A stretch of DNA of 64,000 nt, taken from Pseudonocardia petroleophila (lineage in GTDB: Bacteria > Actinomycetota > Actinomycetes > Mycobacteriales > Pseudonocardiaceae). The stretch lies in assembly GCF_014235185.1 (NCBI RefSeq), contig NZ_CP060131.1, positions 3,231,501-3,295,500 of the forward strand, written 5' to 3'. The position numbers and the translations under genes were made by a program. Position 1 is the first letter of the stretch. Every line of letters starts with the position of its first letter. Below are positions 49,367 through 58,746 of the stretch, one piece after another. Under the pieces are notes generated by a model that had not been told where the DNA came from, did not search any database, and saw only the letters and a list, made by a program, of their open reading frames with translations.

Positions 49367-49789
49367 TCACGTGGTCGCCGAGCACTCCCGGCACAGTCCG
49401 AAGATCTCCGCGGTGTGGCTGAGCTCGGAGAACCCGTGCTGCTCGGCGATGCGCTGGGCCCAGGTCTCGACGGCGGGGCCCTCGATCTCCACGGTGGCCC
49501 CGCAGCGGCGGCAGACCAGGTGGTGGTGGTGCTCGGCGGAGGCGCAGCGGCGGTAGACAGCCTCGCCCGTCCCGGTGCGCAGGACGTCGACCTCGCCGGC
49601 GTCGGCGAGCGACTGCAGCGTCCGGTACACGGTGGTCAGCCCGATGCCGTCGCCGACGCGGCGCAGCTCCTCGTGGATGTCCTGGGCGGAGCGGAAGTCG
49701 TCGAGCCGGTCGAGCAGGGCGGAGACGGCGGCCCGCTGGCGGGTGGCGCGCAGCACTCGTGTGGCCGGGGCCTGCTGGGCCTGGTTCAT
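49367..49789 (-). CDS. zur: Zinc uptake regulator (Fur family)
   Basis: A 140-residue Fur-family regulator: winged helix (TRQRAAVSALLDRLDDFRSAQDIHEELRRVGDGIGLTTVYRTLQSLADAGEVDVL), the metal region CASAEHHHHLVCRRCGATVEIEG and a final GLCRECS zinc clamp. Linkage to an SmtB-like ArsR regulator indicates Zur rather than iron Fur, as in mycobacteria. The ATG overlaps the smtB stop by 4 bp. Confidence 0.88.
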   Translation of the reverse strand: MNQAQQAPATRVLRATRQRAAVSALLDRLDDFRSAQDIHEELRRVGDGIGLTTVYRTLQSLADAGEVDVLRTGTGEAVYRRCASAEHHHHLVCRRCGATVEIEGPAVETWAQRIAEQHGFSELSHTAEIFGLCRECSATT

Positions 49790-50151
49790 CGCCCCTCCTC
49801 CGCGTGCGCGACGGCGTCGACGACGATGTGCGCGAGGTGGTCGTCGACGAGGGAGTAGACGACCTCGCGGCCGTGCCGCTCGCCGTGCACCACCCCGGCG
49901 GACTTGAGCACCCGCAGGTGCTGGCTGATCAGGGGCTGGGTGACGCCGAGCGCGTCGACGAGGTCGTGCACGCAGCGCGGGGACTCCTGGAGCTGCAGCA
50001 CGATCGCGATGCGCACGGGGGCGGCCAGCGCGCGCAGCAGGTCGCCCGCGGCCTCGAGGGTGCGGGGGGTGCGCACGGGGGCGGGCGCGGCCCGCCCGCC
50101 CGCGTGGTCGGACTGGTCAGCGTGCTCGGACTGCTCGGCCACGATCGACAT
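49786..50151 (-). CDS. smtB: ArsR/SmtB family zinc-responsive repressor
   Basis: A 121-residue repressor. Winged helix CVHDLVDALGVTQPLISQHLRVLKSAGVVHGERHGREVVYSL. The C-terminal helix DDHLAHIVVDAVAHAEE carries the DxH and HxxE residues of the alpha-5 zinc site. In mycobacteria the same pair senses excess zinc and controls zur. The ATG at 50149-50151 has GGAAG before it. A palindrome lies about 35 bp upstream. Confidence 0.87.
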   Translation of the reverse strand: MSIVAEQSEHADQSDHAGGRAAPAPVRTPRTLEAAGDLLRALAAPVRIAIVLQLQESPRCVHDLVDALGVTQPLISQHLRVLKSAGVVHGERHGREVVYSLVDDHLAHIVVDAVAHAEEGR

Positions 50152-50184
50152 CCGTCTTCCCCATCCTGCGGCCCGCCAGTCGGT

Positions 50185-50197
50185 ATCGAGTATCGAT
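50185..50197. promoter_or_regulatory. Palindrome in the smtB promoter region
   Basis: ATCGA-GTA-TCGAT (5-bp arms, 3-bp spacer) inside GGTATCGAGTATCGATGTC, between the divergent smtB and ABM-domain genes. It is AT-richer than its surroundings and may be an SmtB operator; inferred from position only. Confidence 0.4.
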
Positions 50198-50242
50198 GTC
50201 ACCGGCCGCGACCCCATGGTAGGCCGTCTAGGGTTCGCGTCC

Positions 50243-50569
50243 GTGCTGCTCCTGTGCCGCTTCGCGGTCGACCCCGCCGACGCCCCCGCCTTCCTCGCCC
50301 GCGGCACCCGCGCCCTGGAGCTGCTCACGGCCGCGGAGGGGGCGCTGGACGGCCGGCTGGGCCGCGCCGTCGACGACCCGGGGCGCTGGGTGCTGGCCGT
50401 CCGGTTCGCGAGCGTCGACGCCTACCGGCGCGCCCTGTCCCCGTTCCCGGTGCGCGAGCACGTGGTGCCGCTGCTGTCCGAGGCGCTGGCCGACGAGCCC
50501 GCGACCTACGAGACGCTGGTCGACGCCGCGGCCGGTACGGCGACGGAGTTCCCCAGCCTCCTGGCGTGA
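50243..50569 (+). CDS. Antibiotic-biosynthesis monooxygenase (ABM) domain-like protein
   Basis: A 108-residue ferredoxin-fold protein: [62 protein letters not shown]. It resembles small ABM-type or DUF-type dimeric barrel proteins; substrate unknown. GTG 8 nt after a TAGGGT box (50229-50234): leaderless. Followed by glyS in 58 bp. Confidence 0.75.
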   Translation: MLLLCRFAVDPADAPAFLARGTRALELLTAAEGALDGRLGRAVDDPGRWVLAVRFASVDAYRRALSPFPVREHVVPLLSEALADEPATYETLVDAAAGTATEFPSLLA

Positions 50570-50627
50570 GCGGCCGGTCGCTACCCTGGGTGCTTCGTTC
50601 GTTCCCCTCGCTCAGGAGTACCGCCCC

Positions 50628-52025
50628 GTGGCCAGCTCGCCCAGTTCCGCCAAGATCGAGACCATCGTGTCGCTCGCCAAGCGTCGCGGCTTCGTCTTCG
50701 CCTCCGGCGAGATCTACGGCGGTACGCGGTCGGCGTGGGACTACGGCCCGCTCGGCGTCGAGCTCAAGGAGAACATCAAGAAGCAGTGGTGGCGCTTCAT
50801 GGTCACCGGCCGCGACGACGTCGTGGGCCTCGACTCGTCGGTGATCCTGCCCCGCCAGGTGTGGGTCGCGTCCGGGCACGTCGGCGTGTTCACCGACCCG
50901 CTGGTCGAGTGCCAGAGCTGCCACAAGCGCTTCCGCGCCGACCAGCTCGCCGAGGAGTACGTCGAGCGCACCGGCAAGGCCGCCACCGAGGACGACCTGT
51001 CCGACGTCCCGTGCCCCAACTGCGGCACCCGCGGCCAGTACACCGAGCCGCGCGACTTCAACATGATGCTCAAGACGCACCTCGGTCCGGTCGAGACCGA
51101 GGAGGGCCTGCACTACCTGCGGCCCGAGACCGCGCAGGGCATCTTCGTCAACTTCCTCAACGTGCAGACGACCTCGCGCAAGAAGCCGCCATTCGGCATC
51201 GGCCAGATGGGCAAGAGCTTCCGCAACGAGATCACCCCCGGCAACTTCATCTTCCGCACGCGCGAGTTCGAGCAGATGGAGATGGAGTACTTCGTCGAGC
51301 CCGGCACCGACGAGGAGCTGCACCAGTACTGGATCGACCAGCGCACCGACTGGTACGTCGACCTCGGCATCGCGCGGGAGAACCTGCGGCACTACGAGCA
51401 CCCGAAGGAGAAGCTCTCCCACTACTCCAAGCGCACCGTCGACGTGGAGTACCGCTTCAACTTCCAGGGCCAGGAGTGGGGCGAGCTCGAGGGCGTCGCC
51501 AACCGCACCGACTTCGACCTCACGACGCACTCCAACCACTCCGGCGTCGACCTGTCGTTCTACGACCAGGCGTCGGGCACGCGGTACCGGCCGTACGTGA
51601 TCGAGCCGGCTGCGGGCGTCGGCCGGTCGATGATGGCGTTCCTCATCGAGGCCTACACCGAGGACGAGGCGCCCAACGCGAAGGGCGGCGTCGACAAGCG
51701 CGTCGTGCTGCGGCTGGACCGCAGGCTCGCGCCGGTCAAGGCCGCGGTGCTCCCGCTGAGCCGCAACGCCGACCTCTCGCCCAAGGCCCGCGACCTCGCG
51801 GCGCAGCTGCGGAAGAACTGGAACATCGAGTTCGACGACGCGGGCGCCATCGGCCGCCGCTACCGCCGCCAGGACGAGATCGGCACCCCGTTCTGCATCA
51901 CGGTCGACTTCGACACGCTCAACGACGAGGCCGTGACGATCCGCGAGCGCGACTCGATGGCCCAGGAGCGCGTGGCCCTGGACCAGGTCGAGGGCTACCT
52001 CGCCGGGCGCCTGCTCGGCTGCTAG
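50628..52025 (+). CDS. glyS: Glycyl-tRNA synthetase
   Basis: A 465-residue class II enzyme of the single-chain (alpha2) type: [35 protein letters not shown] and CPNCG zinc-like insert, [13 protein letters not shown] (motif 2 region), [47 protein letters not shown] and anticodon domain [14 protein letters not shown] start with CTCAGGAG further upstream; a TACCCT box lies at 50582-50587. Confidence 0.96.
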   Translation: MASSPSSAKIETIVSLAKRRGFVFASGEIYGGTRSAWDYGPLGVELKENIKKQWWRFMVTGRDDVVGLDSSVILPRQVWVASGHVGVFTDPLVECQSCHKRFRADQLAEEYVERTGKAATEDDLSDVPCPNCGTRGQYTEPRDFNMMLKTHLGPVETEEGLHYLRPETAQGIFVNFLNVQTTSRKKPPFGIGQMGKSFRNEITPGNFIFRTREFEQMEMEYFVEPGTDEELHQYWIDQRTDWYVDLGIARENLRHYEHPKEKLSHYSKRTVDVEYRFNFQGQEWGELEGVANRTDFDLTTHSNHSGVDLSFYDQASGTRYRPYVIEPAAGVGRSMMAFLIEAYTEDEAPNAKGGVDKRVVLRLDRRLAPVKAAVLPLSRNADLSPKARDLAAQLRKNWNIEFDDAGAIGRRYRRQDEIGTPFCITVDFDTLNDEAVTIRERDSMAQERVALDQVEGYLAGRLLGC

Positions 52026-52207
52026 CGCCGGTAGGCGAGGAGCTGCACGCCCAGCTCGGCCTCGGTGCGCCGGAGCTGGGCGAGCTGCTCGTCGGTCAGC
52101 GGTGCGTAGGGGGACTCCGGCTCGTAGGCGACGAGCGGGCAGCCCAGCTGCGCCTCCAGGGTCCGGACCCTGGCCAGCGCGGTGTCGTCGAGGTGCGCAG
52201 GATTCAT
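52022..52207 (-). CDS. Small two-repeat protein of unknown function
   Basis: 61 residues built from two copies of a 20-residue helical unit: [20 protein letters not shown] and [20 protein letters not shown], joined by [11 protein letters not shown]. The copies match at 10 or so positions. No signal. It overlaps the glyS stop by 4 bp on the opposite strand. The internal repeat and G/C third positions support real coding; similar small proteins occur in other actinobacteria (from memory). Function unknown. Confidence 0.72.
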   Translation of the reverse strand: MNPAHLDDTALARVRTLEAQLGCPLVAYEPESPYAPLTDEQLAQLRRTEAELGVQLLAYRR

Positions 52208-52277
52208 GGCGCAGAGCGTAGGACCCCCCGGCCGGGGCGGCGAGCGGATCGCCGTCCCGACCGGGTGAGCGGGCCCG

Positions 52278-53273
52278 TCAGACGGGGGCGGGCAGCAGGC
52301 GGTCGAGCAGGTCCTGCATGGTGACCAGGCCGAGCAGCTCGCCGCCGGACTCCACGAGCGCGAGGTGGTTGCGCTCCTCGCGCATCGCCCGCAGCGCGTC
52401 GTGGATGGCGGTGTCGGCCGAGAGGGTGGCCACCGGCCGCATCAGGTCGGCCGCGGTGGTGCCGGCCGGGCCCGCGAGCGCGTCGCGGACGTGCACCACG
52501 CCCACCGGCTCCCCGTCGCGGTCCACGACGAGCCGCAGGTGCCCGCTGGTGCGGGAGGCCTCGCGGATCGCCTCGACGTCGGCGTCGGCCGGGACCCAGG
52601 AGACCTCGGCCCGCGGACGCACGATGTCGCGCAGCGGGGCGCGGTCGACGTCGAGTGCGGAGAGGATCTGGTCGCGCTGCTCGGAGTCCAGCGCCCCGGT
52701 GCTGGCCGAGTGGTCGACCAGCTCGCGCAGGTCGTCGGGGTTGCGGCCCTCGCCCAGCTCGTCGACCGGCTCCACGCCCACGCGGCGCAGGAACCAGTTG
52801 GCCATGCCGTTGAGCGCGAGCAGCAGCGGCCGGGTGAGGACCATGAACCCGCGCATCGGCAGCGCGAGCAGCGTGGCCGAGCGCTCCGGGTGCGCGATGG
52901 CCCACGACTTCGGCGCCATCTCGCCCACGACGAGGTGCAGGAACGTGACGACGATCAGCGAGAGCACGAACGCGAGCACCCCGGCGACGCCCTCGTTCAG
53001 CCCACCGAACAGCGGGGCCAGCAGCGACTCGACGGCCGGCTTGCTCACGGCGCCGAGGCCGAGCACGCACAGCGTGATGCCCAGCTGCGAGCCCGCGAGC
53101 AGCAGCGACAGGTCCTTGGCGCTGGCCAGCGCCGCCCTGGCCGCGGCGCTGGTCTCCGCGGCCTCCTCCAGCCGGTAGCGGCGGGCCGCCACGAGCGCGA
53201 ACTCGATCGCCACGAAGAACGCGCTCAGGGCGACCAGCGCGACCGTGATCCACAGGGACACCGCGACGCTCAT
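52278..53273 (-). CDS. CNNM/hemolysin family protein, short form without CorC domain
   Basis: 331 residues: DUF21 membrane domain (WITVALVALSAFFVAIEFALVAARRYRLEEA, VLGLGAVSKPAVESLL, VLAFVLSLIVVTFLHLVVGEMAPKSWAI) and a CBS pair (DIVRPRAEVSWVPADADVEAIREASR, LMRPVATLSADTAIHDALRAMR). It lacks the C-terminal CorC_HlyC domain of its upstream paralogue and may be a partner subunit. The ATG overlaps that gene by 4 bp. Confidence 0.9.
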   Translation of the reverse strand: MSVAVSLWITVALVALSAFFVAIEFALVAARRYRLEEAAETSAAARAALASAKDLSLLLAGSQLGITLCVLGLGAVSKPAVESLLAPLFGGLNEGVAGVLAFVLSLIVVTFLHLVVGEMAPKSWAIAHPERSATLLALPMRGFMVLTRPLLLALNGMANWFLRRVGVEPVDELGEGRNPDDLRELVDHSASTGALDSEQRDQILSALDVDRAPLRDIVRPRAEVSWVPADADVEAIREASRTSGHLRLVVDRDGEPVGVVHVRDALAGPAGTTAADLMRPVATLSADTAIHDALRAMREERNHLALVESGGELLGLVTMQDLLDRLLPAPV

Positions 53274-54619
53274 GCCGACACCTCCTCGTCCACGTTCCCG
53301 GCGACCGGGACGAACGCCAGCCGCACGGTGGCCGGCACGCGCCGCTCCACCGTGCAGACGGTGGCGGTCAGGCGCCGCTCACCGGCCTCCAGCTCGACGG
53401 TGTCGCCGACCTCGGGCAGCTTCTGCAGCCGGTCGATGACCAGCCCGCCGATGGTGTGGAACTCCCCACCGGGCAGGTCGGCGTCGACGAGGCGCTCCAC
53501 CTCGTCGATGTTGTACGTGCCGGGCACGGTCCACTCGCCGTCGCCGACGCGGATGGCGTCGCGACCCGCGGGGTCGTGCTCGTCGGTGATCTCGCCGATC
53601 AGCTCCTCGGCGATGTCCTCCATCGTGATGACGCCGGCCAGGCCGCCGTACTCGTCGACGACGCAGGCGAACTCGTCGTCGGCCTCGCGCAGCCGCTCCA
53701 GCACCGCGGGCAGCGGCAGCGACGCCGGCACCATGACGGCGGTGCGGGCGGCGTCGGCCACCCGCACGGCGGTGAGGTCGCGGCCCTCCAGGGCGAGGAC
53801 GTCGCGCAGGCAGATGACGCCCACGACGTCGTCGGCGCCGTCGCCGAGCACCGGCAGCCGGGAGTGCCCCGACGCCATGATCTCGACGAGCCGGGCCACG
53901 GTCTGGTCGGCCTGCACCGAGGTGACGCGCGGTCGGGGGATCATCGCGGCGCGGGCCGTGCGGTCGGTGAAGTCGAGCACGCGGTCGAGCAGCACCGACA
54001 GCTCCTCGTCGATCTCCCCGGCGTCGCGGGACTCGTCGACGATGGCCTCCAGGTCGCGCAGCGTCGCCGAGTGCTCGACGTCGTGCACCGGCTCGATCCG
54101 CAGCGCCCTGAGCAGCAGGTTCGACGCCGCGTCGAAGATGCGGATGAGCCAGCCGAACAGGCGCAGGTAGACCGCGGTGGACAGCGCGAGCGCGCGGGCC
54201 ACCGGCTCGGGCCGGGAGATGGCGAGGTTCTTCGGGAACAGCTCACCGAAGACCATCTGCACGACGGTGGCGAACAGCAGCGCGAGGACGGTGCCGACCG
54301 CGATGCCGACGCCCTGGGGGACCCCGACGCCGCCGAGCAGCGTGCCGATGCTGGAGCCGATCAGCGGCTCGGCCACGTAGCCGACCAGCAGACCGGTGAC
54401 GGTGATGCCCAGCTGCGCGCCGGAGAGCATGAACGAGGTGCGGTCGGTGATGCCCAGTGCCCGCTTCGCACCGGCGTCACCCGCCGCTGCGCGGGACTTG
54501 AGCCGGGAGCGGTCGACGGCCATGTAGCCGAATTCCTGGGCCACGAAGTAGCCGGTCAGCGCGGTGATCGCGAGGACCACGACGACGCCGAGGAGGAGGG
54601 ATGCAACGGTGCTGATCAT
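53270..54619 (-). CDS. CNNM/CorC family protein with full CorC_HlyC domain
   Basis: 449 residues: DUF21 domain (SLLLGVVVVLAITALTGYFVAQEFGYMAVDRSRL, FGELFPKNLAISRPEPVARAL), CBS pair (MIPRPRVTSVQADQTVARLVEIM, RDVLALEGRDLTAVRVADAARTAVMVPASLPLPAVLERLR) and CorC domain (DEYGGLAGVITMEDIAEELIGEITDEHDP, GEFHTIGGLVIDRLQKLPEVGDTVEL). Forms a two-gene operon with the short paralogue. AGGG 10 nt before the ATG. Confidence 0.92.
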   Translation of the reverse strand: MISTVASLLLGVVVVLAITALTGYFVAQEFGYMAVDRSRLKSRAAAGDAGAKRALGITDRTSFMLSGAQLGITVTGLLVGYVAEPLIGSSIGTLLGGVGVPQGVGIAVGTVLALLFATVVQMVFGELFPKNLAISRPEPVARALALSTAVYLRLFGWLIRIFDAASNLLLRALRIEPVHDVEHSATLRDLEAIVDESRDAGEIDEELSVLLDRVLDFTDRTARAAMIPRPRVTSVQADQTVARLVEIMASGHSRLPVLGDGADDVVGVICLRDVLALEGRDLTAVRVADAARTAVMVPASLPLPAVLERLREADDEFACVVDEYGGLAGVITMEDIAEELIGEITDEHDPAGRDAIRVGDGEWTVPGTYNIDEVERLVDADLPGGEFHTIGGLVIDRLQKLPEVGDTVELEAGERRLTATVCTVERRVPATVRLAFVPVAGNVDEEVSA

Positions 54620-54850
54620 GTGAACCGCCCTGCGAGGACGGTGCACGTACTGTCGGACGGATCCATGGTTCCTGTCTTCGGGGATGGGCGATTCGCCCGG
54701 TTCAACGTCGCGTTCGCGGTGGTGGTTCCCGGTACCGCGCGCGATCACACCCACGGTACGGCCCCCGGCATCCGTCGCCGCCATCGCATGACGCCCGATC
54801 CGGGTGCGGCGCGCCGTGGCGAGCGGCCGGTTGTGGCTACGCTGGTCGGC
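54620..54850. other. 231-bp divergent intergenic region
   Basis: Lies between the CNNM pair (minus) and xdhC-like gene (plus). On the plus side TACGCT (54838-54843) is a -10 box 7 nt before the xdhC GTG. On the minus side a TACCGT lies about 130 bp before the CNNM ATG, which would give a long leader. I see no known riboswitch class, but such a leader before a metal-transport-like gene is worth folding. Confidence 0.45.
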
Positions 54851-55855
54851 GTGACCGCTTCCCTGCGTGACCTCGGCTCGTCCCTGCGTCGCCTCGCCGG
54901 CTCGGGGGTCGGCGTGGTCCGGGTGCTCGACCGCCACGGCTTCGGCACCGTCGAGAGCGGACAGATGGTCGTCGGCACGGCCGCGGGCGAGAGCGCGGGC
55001 GTGCTCTACCGCGGGGCGCTCGACGACTCCGCGCTGCCGCTGGTCGCCGCCTCGGCCGACGGCCCGCAGACCCGCGAGGCGCACGTCGCCGAGTCCGCCG
55101 CGATCGACGCCGGGCTGGCCTGCGCGGGCGGCGCCACGCTGCTGGGGCACCCGCTGCCCGTCGGGCACGCCGAGGTGCTCGGGGCCGCGCTGGAGAACGG
55201 TGAGCCCGCGGCACTGGTCTCCACCGCCGACGGCGCCACCGCGATCGTGCTCACCGGACCCGAGCTGACGACCGTCACCGGCGCCCTGGGCTCCGACGCG
55301 CTCGACGAGTCGGCCGCCACCGCCGCCCGCACCCTGCTGCGCCGCGGCGCCACCGTCACCGAGCAGATCCCCACCGAGGCCGGCGACCTGCTGCTCGACC
55401 TGTGGGTCCCGGTGCCGTCGGTGCTGGTCGTGGGCGCCGGGGCGATCGGCGACGCGCTCGCCGCGCAGGCCGCGCTGCTGGGCTGGACGTCGCGGTCGGA
55501 GTCCGACCTCGACGCCACCGTCGCCGCGGTCGAGGCCTTCACCGCGGCCGACGTCCTCGTGCTGCTCGACCACGACCCTGCCTTCGACGCCGCGCTGCTC
55601 GCCGGCCTGCGCCACGGCCGCGGCTTCCTCGGCGCACTGGGCTCGCGGCGCACGCAGGCGGCGCGCCGCGAGCGGCTGCTCGCCTCGGGCGTCACCGAGG
55701 AGGAGCTGGCCGCGGTGCACGGTCCCGTCGGCCTCGACATCGGCGCCCGCACCCCCGCCGAGACGGCCGTGTCGATCGTCGCGCAGGTCGTCGCGGCCCG
55801 GGCCGGCCGGGGCGGTACCGCGCTCGCCGCGTCCCCGGGCCGGATCGGCGCATGA
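54851..55855 (+). CDS. XdhC/CoxI family protein
   Basis: 334 residues: N-terminal XdhC_CoxI domain (SLRDLGSSLRRLAGSGVGVVRVLDRHGFGTVESGQMVVG, HLGHPLPVGHAEVL region) and a C-terminal Rossmann domain (PSVLVVGAGAIGDALAAQAALLGW, FLGALGSRRTQAARRERLLASG, VGLDIGARTPAETAVSIVAQVVAARAGR). Relatives help load sulfurated molybdenum cofactor into xanthine or CO dehydrogenases. No such dehydrogenase is in this window. GTG 7 nt after TACGCT: leaderless. Confidence 0.88.
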   Translation: MTASLRDLGSSLRRLAGSGVGVVRVLDRHGFGTVESGQMVVGTAAGESAGVLYRGALDDSALPLVAASADGPQTREAHVAESAAIDAGLACAGGATLLGHPLPVGHAEVLGAALENGEPAALVSTADGATAIVLTGPELTTVTGALGSDALDESAATAARTLLRRGATVTEQIPTEAGDLLLDLWVPVPSVLVVGAGAIGDALAAQAALLGWTSRSESDLDATVAAVEAFTAADVLVLLDHDPAFDAALLAGLRHGRGFLGALGSRRTQAARRERLLASGVTEEELAAVHGPVGLDIGARTPAETAVSIVAQVVAARAGRGGTALAASPGRIGA

Positions 55856-56532
55856 GCGTCCCCGGCCCCGAGGCGCCGACGGTCCGCCTGGGCCGCCCGG
55901 AGCGCCGGCGCGTGGGCTGGTTCTCCCGGCTCGTGGCCGGGGCGCTGCTGCTGGCCGTGCTCATCGTCGGGGGCACGGCGTTCCGGGTGTGGCAGGTGGC
56001 GCGCGTCGACGACCGCCGCGCCGTCGACGCCGTGATCGTGCTCGGGGCCGCCCAGTACGACGGCGAGCCCAGCTCGATCTTCTCCTGGCGGCTGCGGCAC
56101 GCGCAGGTGCTCTACGAGGAGGGCGTCGCTCCGCTCATCGTCACCACCGGCGGGTCCGCCGAGGGCGACGAGTTCACCGAGGCCGCGGCCGGGCGGGCCT
56201 ACCTGATCGACCGCGGCGTCCCGGCGTCGGCGATCGTCGCGGTGGGGGAGGGCTCCGACACCCTGGGCAGCCTGGAGGCGGTGGCCGACCGCGCCGAGGC
56301 CGACGGCTGGAGCAGCGCGCTCGTCGTCAGCGACCCGTGGCACTCGCTGCGCGCCCGCACGATGGCCCGTGACGCCGGGCTCGACGCCTGGAGCTCGCCC
56401 ACCCGCAGCGGACCCGCGGTGCAGACCCGCGAGACGCAGTTCCGCTACATCCTGCGCGAGACCGCGGCGCTGCTGTTCTACCGGCTGACGCACGCCTCGG
56501 TCGACACCGGCTCGGACTCCGGCCTCGGCTGA
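55852..56532 (+). CDS. DUF218/YdcF-like membrane-anchored protein
   Basis: 226 residues with an N-terminal anchor ([23 protein letters not shown]) and the DUF218 domain ([94 protein letters not shown]). Related to SanA/YdcF, linked to envelope integrity. Overlaps the XdhC gene by 4 bp. Confidence 0.88.
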   Translation: MSVPGPEAPTVRLGRPERRRVGWFSRLVAGALLLAVLIVGGTAFRVWQVARVDDRRAVDAVIVLGAAQYDGEPSSIFSWRLRHAQVLYEEGVAPLIVTTGGSAEGDEFTEAAAGRAYLIDRGVPASAIVAVGEGSDTLGSLEAVADRAEADGWSSALVVSDPWHSLRARTMARDAGLDAWSSPTRSGPAVQTRETQFRYILRETAALLFYRLTHASVDTGSDSGLG

Positions 56533-56533
56533 C

Positions 56534-57787
56534 TTGTACACGGACCACGACCGCGAACGCCGGCTCCCCGAGCCGCCCAAGACCGGCAGCGAGCGCCGCA
56601 CGCCGTTCTCCCGGGACCGCGCCCGCGTGCTGCACTCCGCCGCGCTGCGCCGCCTGGCCGGGAAGACGCAGGTCGTGGGGCCGGGGGAGGGCGCCGAGAT
56701 CAGCGGGGTGCCGCGCACCCGCCTCACGCACTCCCTGGAGGTCGCGCAGATCGGGCGGGGGATCGCCGAGGAGCTGGGCTGCGACCCCGACGTCGTCGAC
56801 ACCGCCGGGCTCGCCCACGACATCGGGCACCCGCCGTTCGGGCACAACGGCGAGGTCGCGCTCGACGCGTGGGGCGCGTCCTGCGGCGGGTTCGAGGGCA
56901 ACGCGCAGACGCTGCGGATCCTCACCCGGCTCGAACCCAAGATCGACCACGGCGACGTCTCGGCCGGGCTCAACCTCACCCGGGCCACGCTCGACGCGTC
57001 GGCGAAGTACCCGTGGGAGCGCCGCCCCGGATCCCCCAAGTACGGCGCCTACGCCGACGACGCCGCGGTGCTCGCCTGGGTGCGCGAGGGCGCGCCCGAC
57101 GGGCGGCGCAGCATCGAGGCGCAGGTCATGGACTGGTCCGACGACGTCGCCTACTCGGTCCACGACGTCGAGGACGGGATCCTGTCCGGCCGCATCGACC
57201 TCGCGGCGCTCGGCTCGGCGCACGAGCGCTCGGCGCTGGGGGTCACCGCCGTCACGGTGTTCGGCGCCGACGCCGACGCCCTTGAGGAGGCCGGGGACGT
57301 GCTGCTCGCCCTGCCCGTCGTCGATGCGGTGCGCGGGTTCACCCCGGCCACGGCGACCTCGTCGGCGCACATCGCGCTGAAGCGGCTCACCAGCATCCTC
57401 GTCGGGCGGTTCGTCCTCGCCGCCGTCGACGCCACCCGTGCGGCGCACGGCGACGGCCCGCTCGTCCGCTACGCCGCCGACCTCGTCGTTCCGCCGCACG
57501 CGGCCGCGGAGGTGGCGCTGCTCAAGTCGGTGGCCCTGCGCTACGTGATGAGCGACCCGCAGCGCCTGGTGATGCAGACGGGCCAGCGCGCGCTGCTCGC
57601 CGAGCTGGCCGACGCCCTGCTCGCCGGGGCCCCCGCCACGCTCGACCCGGTGTTCGCCGAGGACTGGGCGGCGGCCCCGGACGACGCCGCCCGCCGGCGC
57701 GTCGTCGTCGACCAGGTGGCGGTGCTCACCGACCAGCAGGCGTACGCGCGGCACGCGGCGCTCGTCGCGGAGCACTCCCCTCGGTAA
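56534..57787 (+). CDS. dgt: Deoxyguanosinetriphosphate triphosphohydrolase-like protein
   Basis: A 417-residue HD-domain dNTPase: [49 protein letters not shown], the HD motif [16 protein letters not shown], and [18 protein letters not shown]. It hydrolyses dNTPs to nucleoside and triphosphate. TTG start 1 bp after the DUF218 stop. The usual downstream partner in actinobacteria, DNA primase, is not here. Confidence 0.93.
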   Translation: MYTDHDRERRLPEPPKTGSERRTPFSRDRARVLHSAALRRLAGKTQVVGPGEGAEISGVPRTRLTHSLEVAQIGRGIAEELGCDPDVVDTAGLAHDIGHPPFGHNGEVALDAWGASCGGFEGNAQTLRILTRLEPKIDHGDVSAGLNLTRATLDASAKYPWERRPGSPKYGAYADDAAVLAWVREGAPDGRRSIEAQVMDWSDDVAYSVHDVEDGILSGRIDLAALGSAHERSALGVTAVTVFGADADALEEAGDVLLALPVVDAVRGFTPATATSSAHIALKRLTSILVGRFVLAAVDATRAAHGDGPLVRYAADLVVPPHAAAEVALLKSVALRYVMSDPQRLVMQTGQRALLAELADALLAGAPATLDPVFAEDWAAAPDDAARRRVVVDQVAVLTDQQAYARHAALVAEHSPR

Positions 57788-57792
57788 CGGGC

Positions 57793-58071
57793 ATGGTGGA
57801 CATCGTGCGCACCCTCGGAAACGTCCTGTGGTTCCTGCTCGCCGGCTGGTGGCCGGCGATCCTCCACGCCGTCGCCGGGGTGATCGCCTGCGTGCTGGTC
57901 GTCACGATCCCGTTCGGCATCGCGTCGTTCCGGCTCGCCGGGTACGCGCTGTGGCCCTTCGGCCGCCGCGTCGAGGTGCACCGCGGGGCCGGCCTCGCGC
58001 TCGTCCCGCTGGGCACCCGGGTCGTCGACGCCGACCGCGCCGACGTCCCCGGGTACCGGGTGGCCGCCTGA
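57793..58071 (+). CDS. YccF domain membrane protein
   Basis: A 92-residue protein with two hydrophobic segments (VLWFLLAGWWPAILHAVAGVIACVLVVTIPFGI) and the YccF pattern GIASFRLAGYALWPFGRRVEV. Function unknown. ATG 5 bp after the dgt stop; followed by a 22-bp perfect palindrome. Confidence 0.88.
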   Translation: MVDIVRTLGNVLWFLLAGWWPAILHAVAGVIACVLVVTIPFGIASFRLAGYALWPFGRRVEVHRGAGLALVPLGTRVVDADRADVPGYRVAA

Positions 58072-58082
58072 GCCGGGCCGCG

Positions 58083-58104
58083 GGATCCGCCGGCCGGCGG
58101 ATCC
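58083..58104 (+). terminator. Perfect 22-bp palindrome after the YccF gene
   Basis: GGATCCGCCGG joined directly to its complement CCGGCGGATCC, 11 bp after the YccF stop. A terminator stem (with the centre unpaired as a loop) is likely; a dimeric regulator site for the next gene is also possible. Confidence 0.55.
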
Positions 58105-58179
58105 GCTGTGATCCGCGTCATCCTCCGTCACGTCCCGGTGCCCGTCCCCGTCCGACGGGTACCGACGAAGGAGGTCGAC

Positions 58180-58746
58180 ATGGGACGGATTCCCGCGGTG
58201 TCCGAGGGTGACGCCGGAGTGCTCGGGCGGCTGGTCTACCGGGTCGCACGACGGCGGTTCGGGGCGGTGCCCGAGCCGGTCGCGGTCGCGCGGCACCACC
58301 GCGGCCTGTTCTGGGCGGGGCTGGTGTCGGAGCTGGCCTACGAGCGGGCCGCGCGCGTGCTGCCGGTGCGGCTGCGCGACCTGGCCGTGTACCGGGTGGC
58401 GACGGTGGTCGGCTGCTCGTGGTGCGTCGACTTCGGCACGATGCTGCAGCGCCTGGAGGGCCTCGACGTCGAGCGGCTGCGGCACGTCGACGACTACGCC
58501 ACCCACCCGCTGTTCACCGCCGACGAGCGGCTGGCGCTGGCCTACGCCGACGCCGTGACGGCGCTGCCGACGACCGTCACCGACGACCAGGTGGCCGCGC
58601 TGGAGGCGGCGCTGGGCCGGGCCGGGCTGATCGAGCTGACGCACGCGATCGCGCTGGAGAACATGCGGGCGCGCAGCAACCACGCGCTCGGGATCACCGA
58701 CCAGGGGTTCGACGCGGCGTGCGCCGTGCGATCTTCGCGGGGTTGA
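58180..58746 (+). CDS. Carboxymuconolactone decarboxylase (AhpD-like) family protein
   Basis: A 188-residue all-helical protein with the CxxC motif C79/C82 (VVGCSWCVDFG) typical of AhpD-like alkylhydroperoxidases, and ENMRARSNHALGITDQGFD. Start ATG with an ideal AAGGAGGT site. Pairing with an SigJ-type sigma factor is common; both are linked to peroxide stress (inference). Its end overlaps the convergent sigma gene by 53 bp. Confidence 0.9.
   Translation: MGRIPAVSEGDAGVLGRLVYRVARRRFGAVPEPVAVARHHRGLFWAGLVSELAYERAARVLPVRLRDLAVYRVATVVGCSWCVDFGTMLQRLEGLDVERLRHVDDYATHPLFTADERLALAYADAVTALPTTVTDDQVAALEAALGRAGLIELTHAIALENMRARSNHALGITDQGFDAACAVRSSRG

Noticed and set aside
54620..54850. c-di-AMP (ydaO) or magnesium (M-box) riboswitch before the CNNM genes
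   Set aside because: A few GGCGAATC-like words resemble ydaO elements, but the conserved order of motifs is missing. Left as an unassigned intergenic region.
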